A DNA stretch of 6,965 nucleotides from Bacillota bacterium (lineage in GTDB: Bacteria; Bacillota; Clostridia; Lachnospirales; Cellulosilyticaceae), in the NCBI GenBank assembly GCA_023457875.1, contig JAEXBC010000231.1, positions 1 through 6,965 of the forward strand, read 5' to 3'. This document shows positions 6,907-6,965 of this stretch, piece after piece. The notes under the pieces were generated by a model. That model was not told where the DNA came from, did not search any database, and was given only the letters and a program-made list of their open reading frames with translations. The stretch's first letter is position 1. Each line of letters begins with the position of its first letter. The translations under genes were made by a program, and so were the position numbers.

Positions 6907-6965
6907 ATGAATAGTAAAAATATAGTTAGAATCTTGAAGAAAGTAGTATTAAGTATACTATGCGG
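6907..6965 (+). CDS. Second lipoprotein-like gene, paralogue of the preceding one, 3' truncated by window end
   Basis: An ATG at 6907 (or the adjacent in-frame ATG at 6904) opens a frame reading MNSKNIVRILKKVVLSILC up to the window edge. AGAGGG at 6895-6900 is a plausible ribosome binding site, 6 bases before 6907. The peptide is a basic n-region followed by the start of a hydrophobic core, as in a signal peptide. Residues 3-17 align without gaps to residues 11-25 of the upstream lipoprotein, with 7 of 15 identical (Lys-Asn, Lys-Lys, Val-Leu and Ile in register) and most others conservative. The DNA also matches, sharing GTAAAAATA at 6294-6302 and 6913-6921. I infer a tandem paralogue, probably also a DUF5104-type lipoprotein. 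Only 19 complete codons are visible, so the mature domain and lipobox cannot be checked. Confidence 0.65.
   Translation, partial: MNSKNIVRILKKVVLSILC

Overview
The window is AT-rich, and every gene I can support lies on the plus strand in one compact, operon-like array. The protein families point to a low-GC Gram-positive bacterium (Bacillota), most likely an anaerobic member of the class Clostridia. These families are a lipase-like DUF2974 protein, a leaderless Rhs/YD-repeat protein with a helical-hairpin N-terminus, a DUF4474 tip and DUF5104-type lipoproteins. The genus cannot be read from this sequence.

Layout. (1) 2-1216 is the 3' part of a lipase-like alpha/beta-hydrolase gene. The window opens just before its nucleophile motif GHSKGG, and its C-terminus is a WXG100-like helical hairpin. 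(2) 1217-1278 is a short gap with a weak inverted repeat and a ribosome binding site. (3) 1279-6297 is a 1672-residue Rhs protein. In order it has a WXG100-like hairpin, a DUF6531-type domain, a long YD-repeat shell, the Rhs-associated core and a variable C-terminal tip of about 278 residues ending in a DUF4474-like domain. (4) 6263-6835 is a lipoprotein resembling DUF5104 whose start lies inside the end of the Rhs gene. (5) 6836-6906 holds what looks like a decayed copy of the last codons of a DUF4474 domain. (6) From 6907 to the window edge is the start of a second, paralogous lipoprotein gene.

How the parts may work together (inference). Both large proteins carry a related helical hairpin ending in a Y-x-x-x-E motif, at the C-terminus of the lipase and at the N-terminus of the Rhs protein. 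This suggests export by a type VII (Esx/Yuk-type) secretion system. The Rhs shell would carry the DUF4474 tip as a polymorphic toxin domain, and the overlapping lipoprotein gene is the natural candidate for its surface-anchored immunity protein. The remnant tip plus second lipoprotein gene looks like a displaced toxin-tip/immunity cassette of the kind that accumulates downstream of Rhs and other polymorphic toxin genes. Neither DUF4474 nor DUF5104 has an established activity that I know of, so the toxin/immunity pairing is the main hypothesis here, not a demonstrated function.
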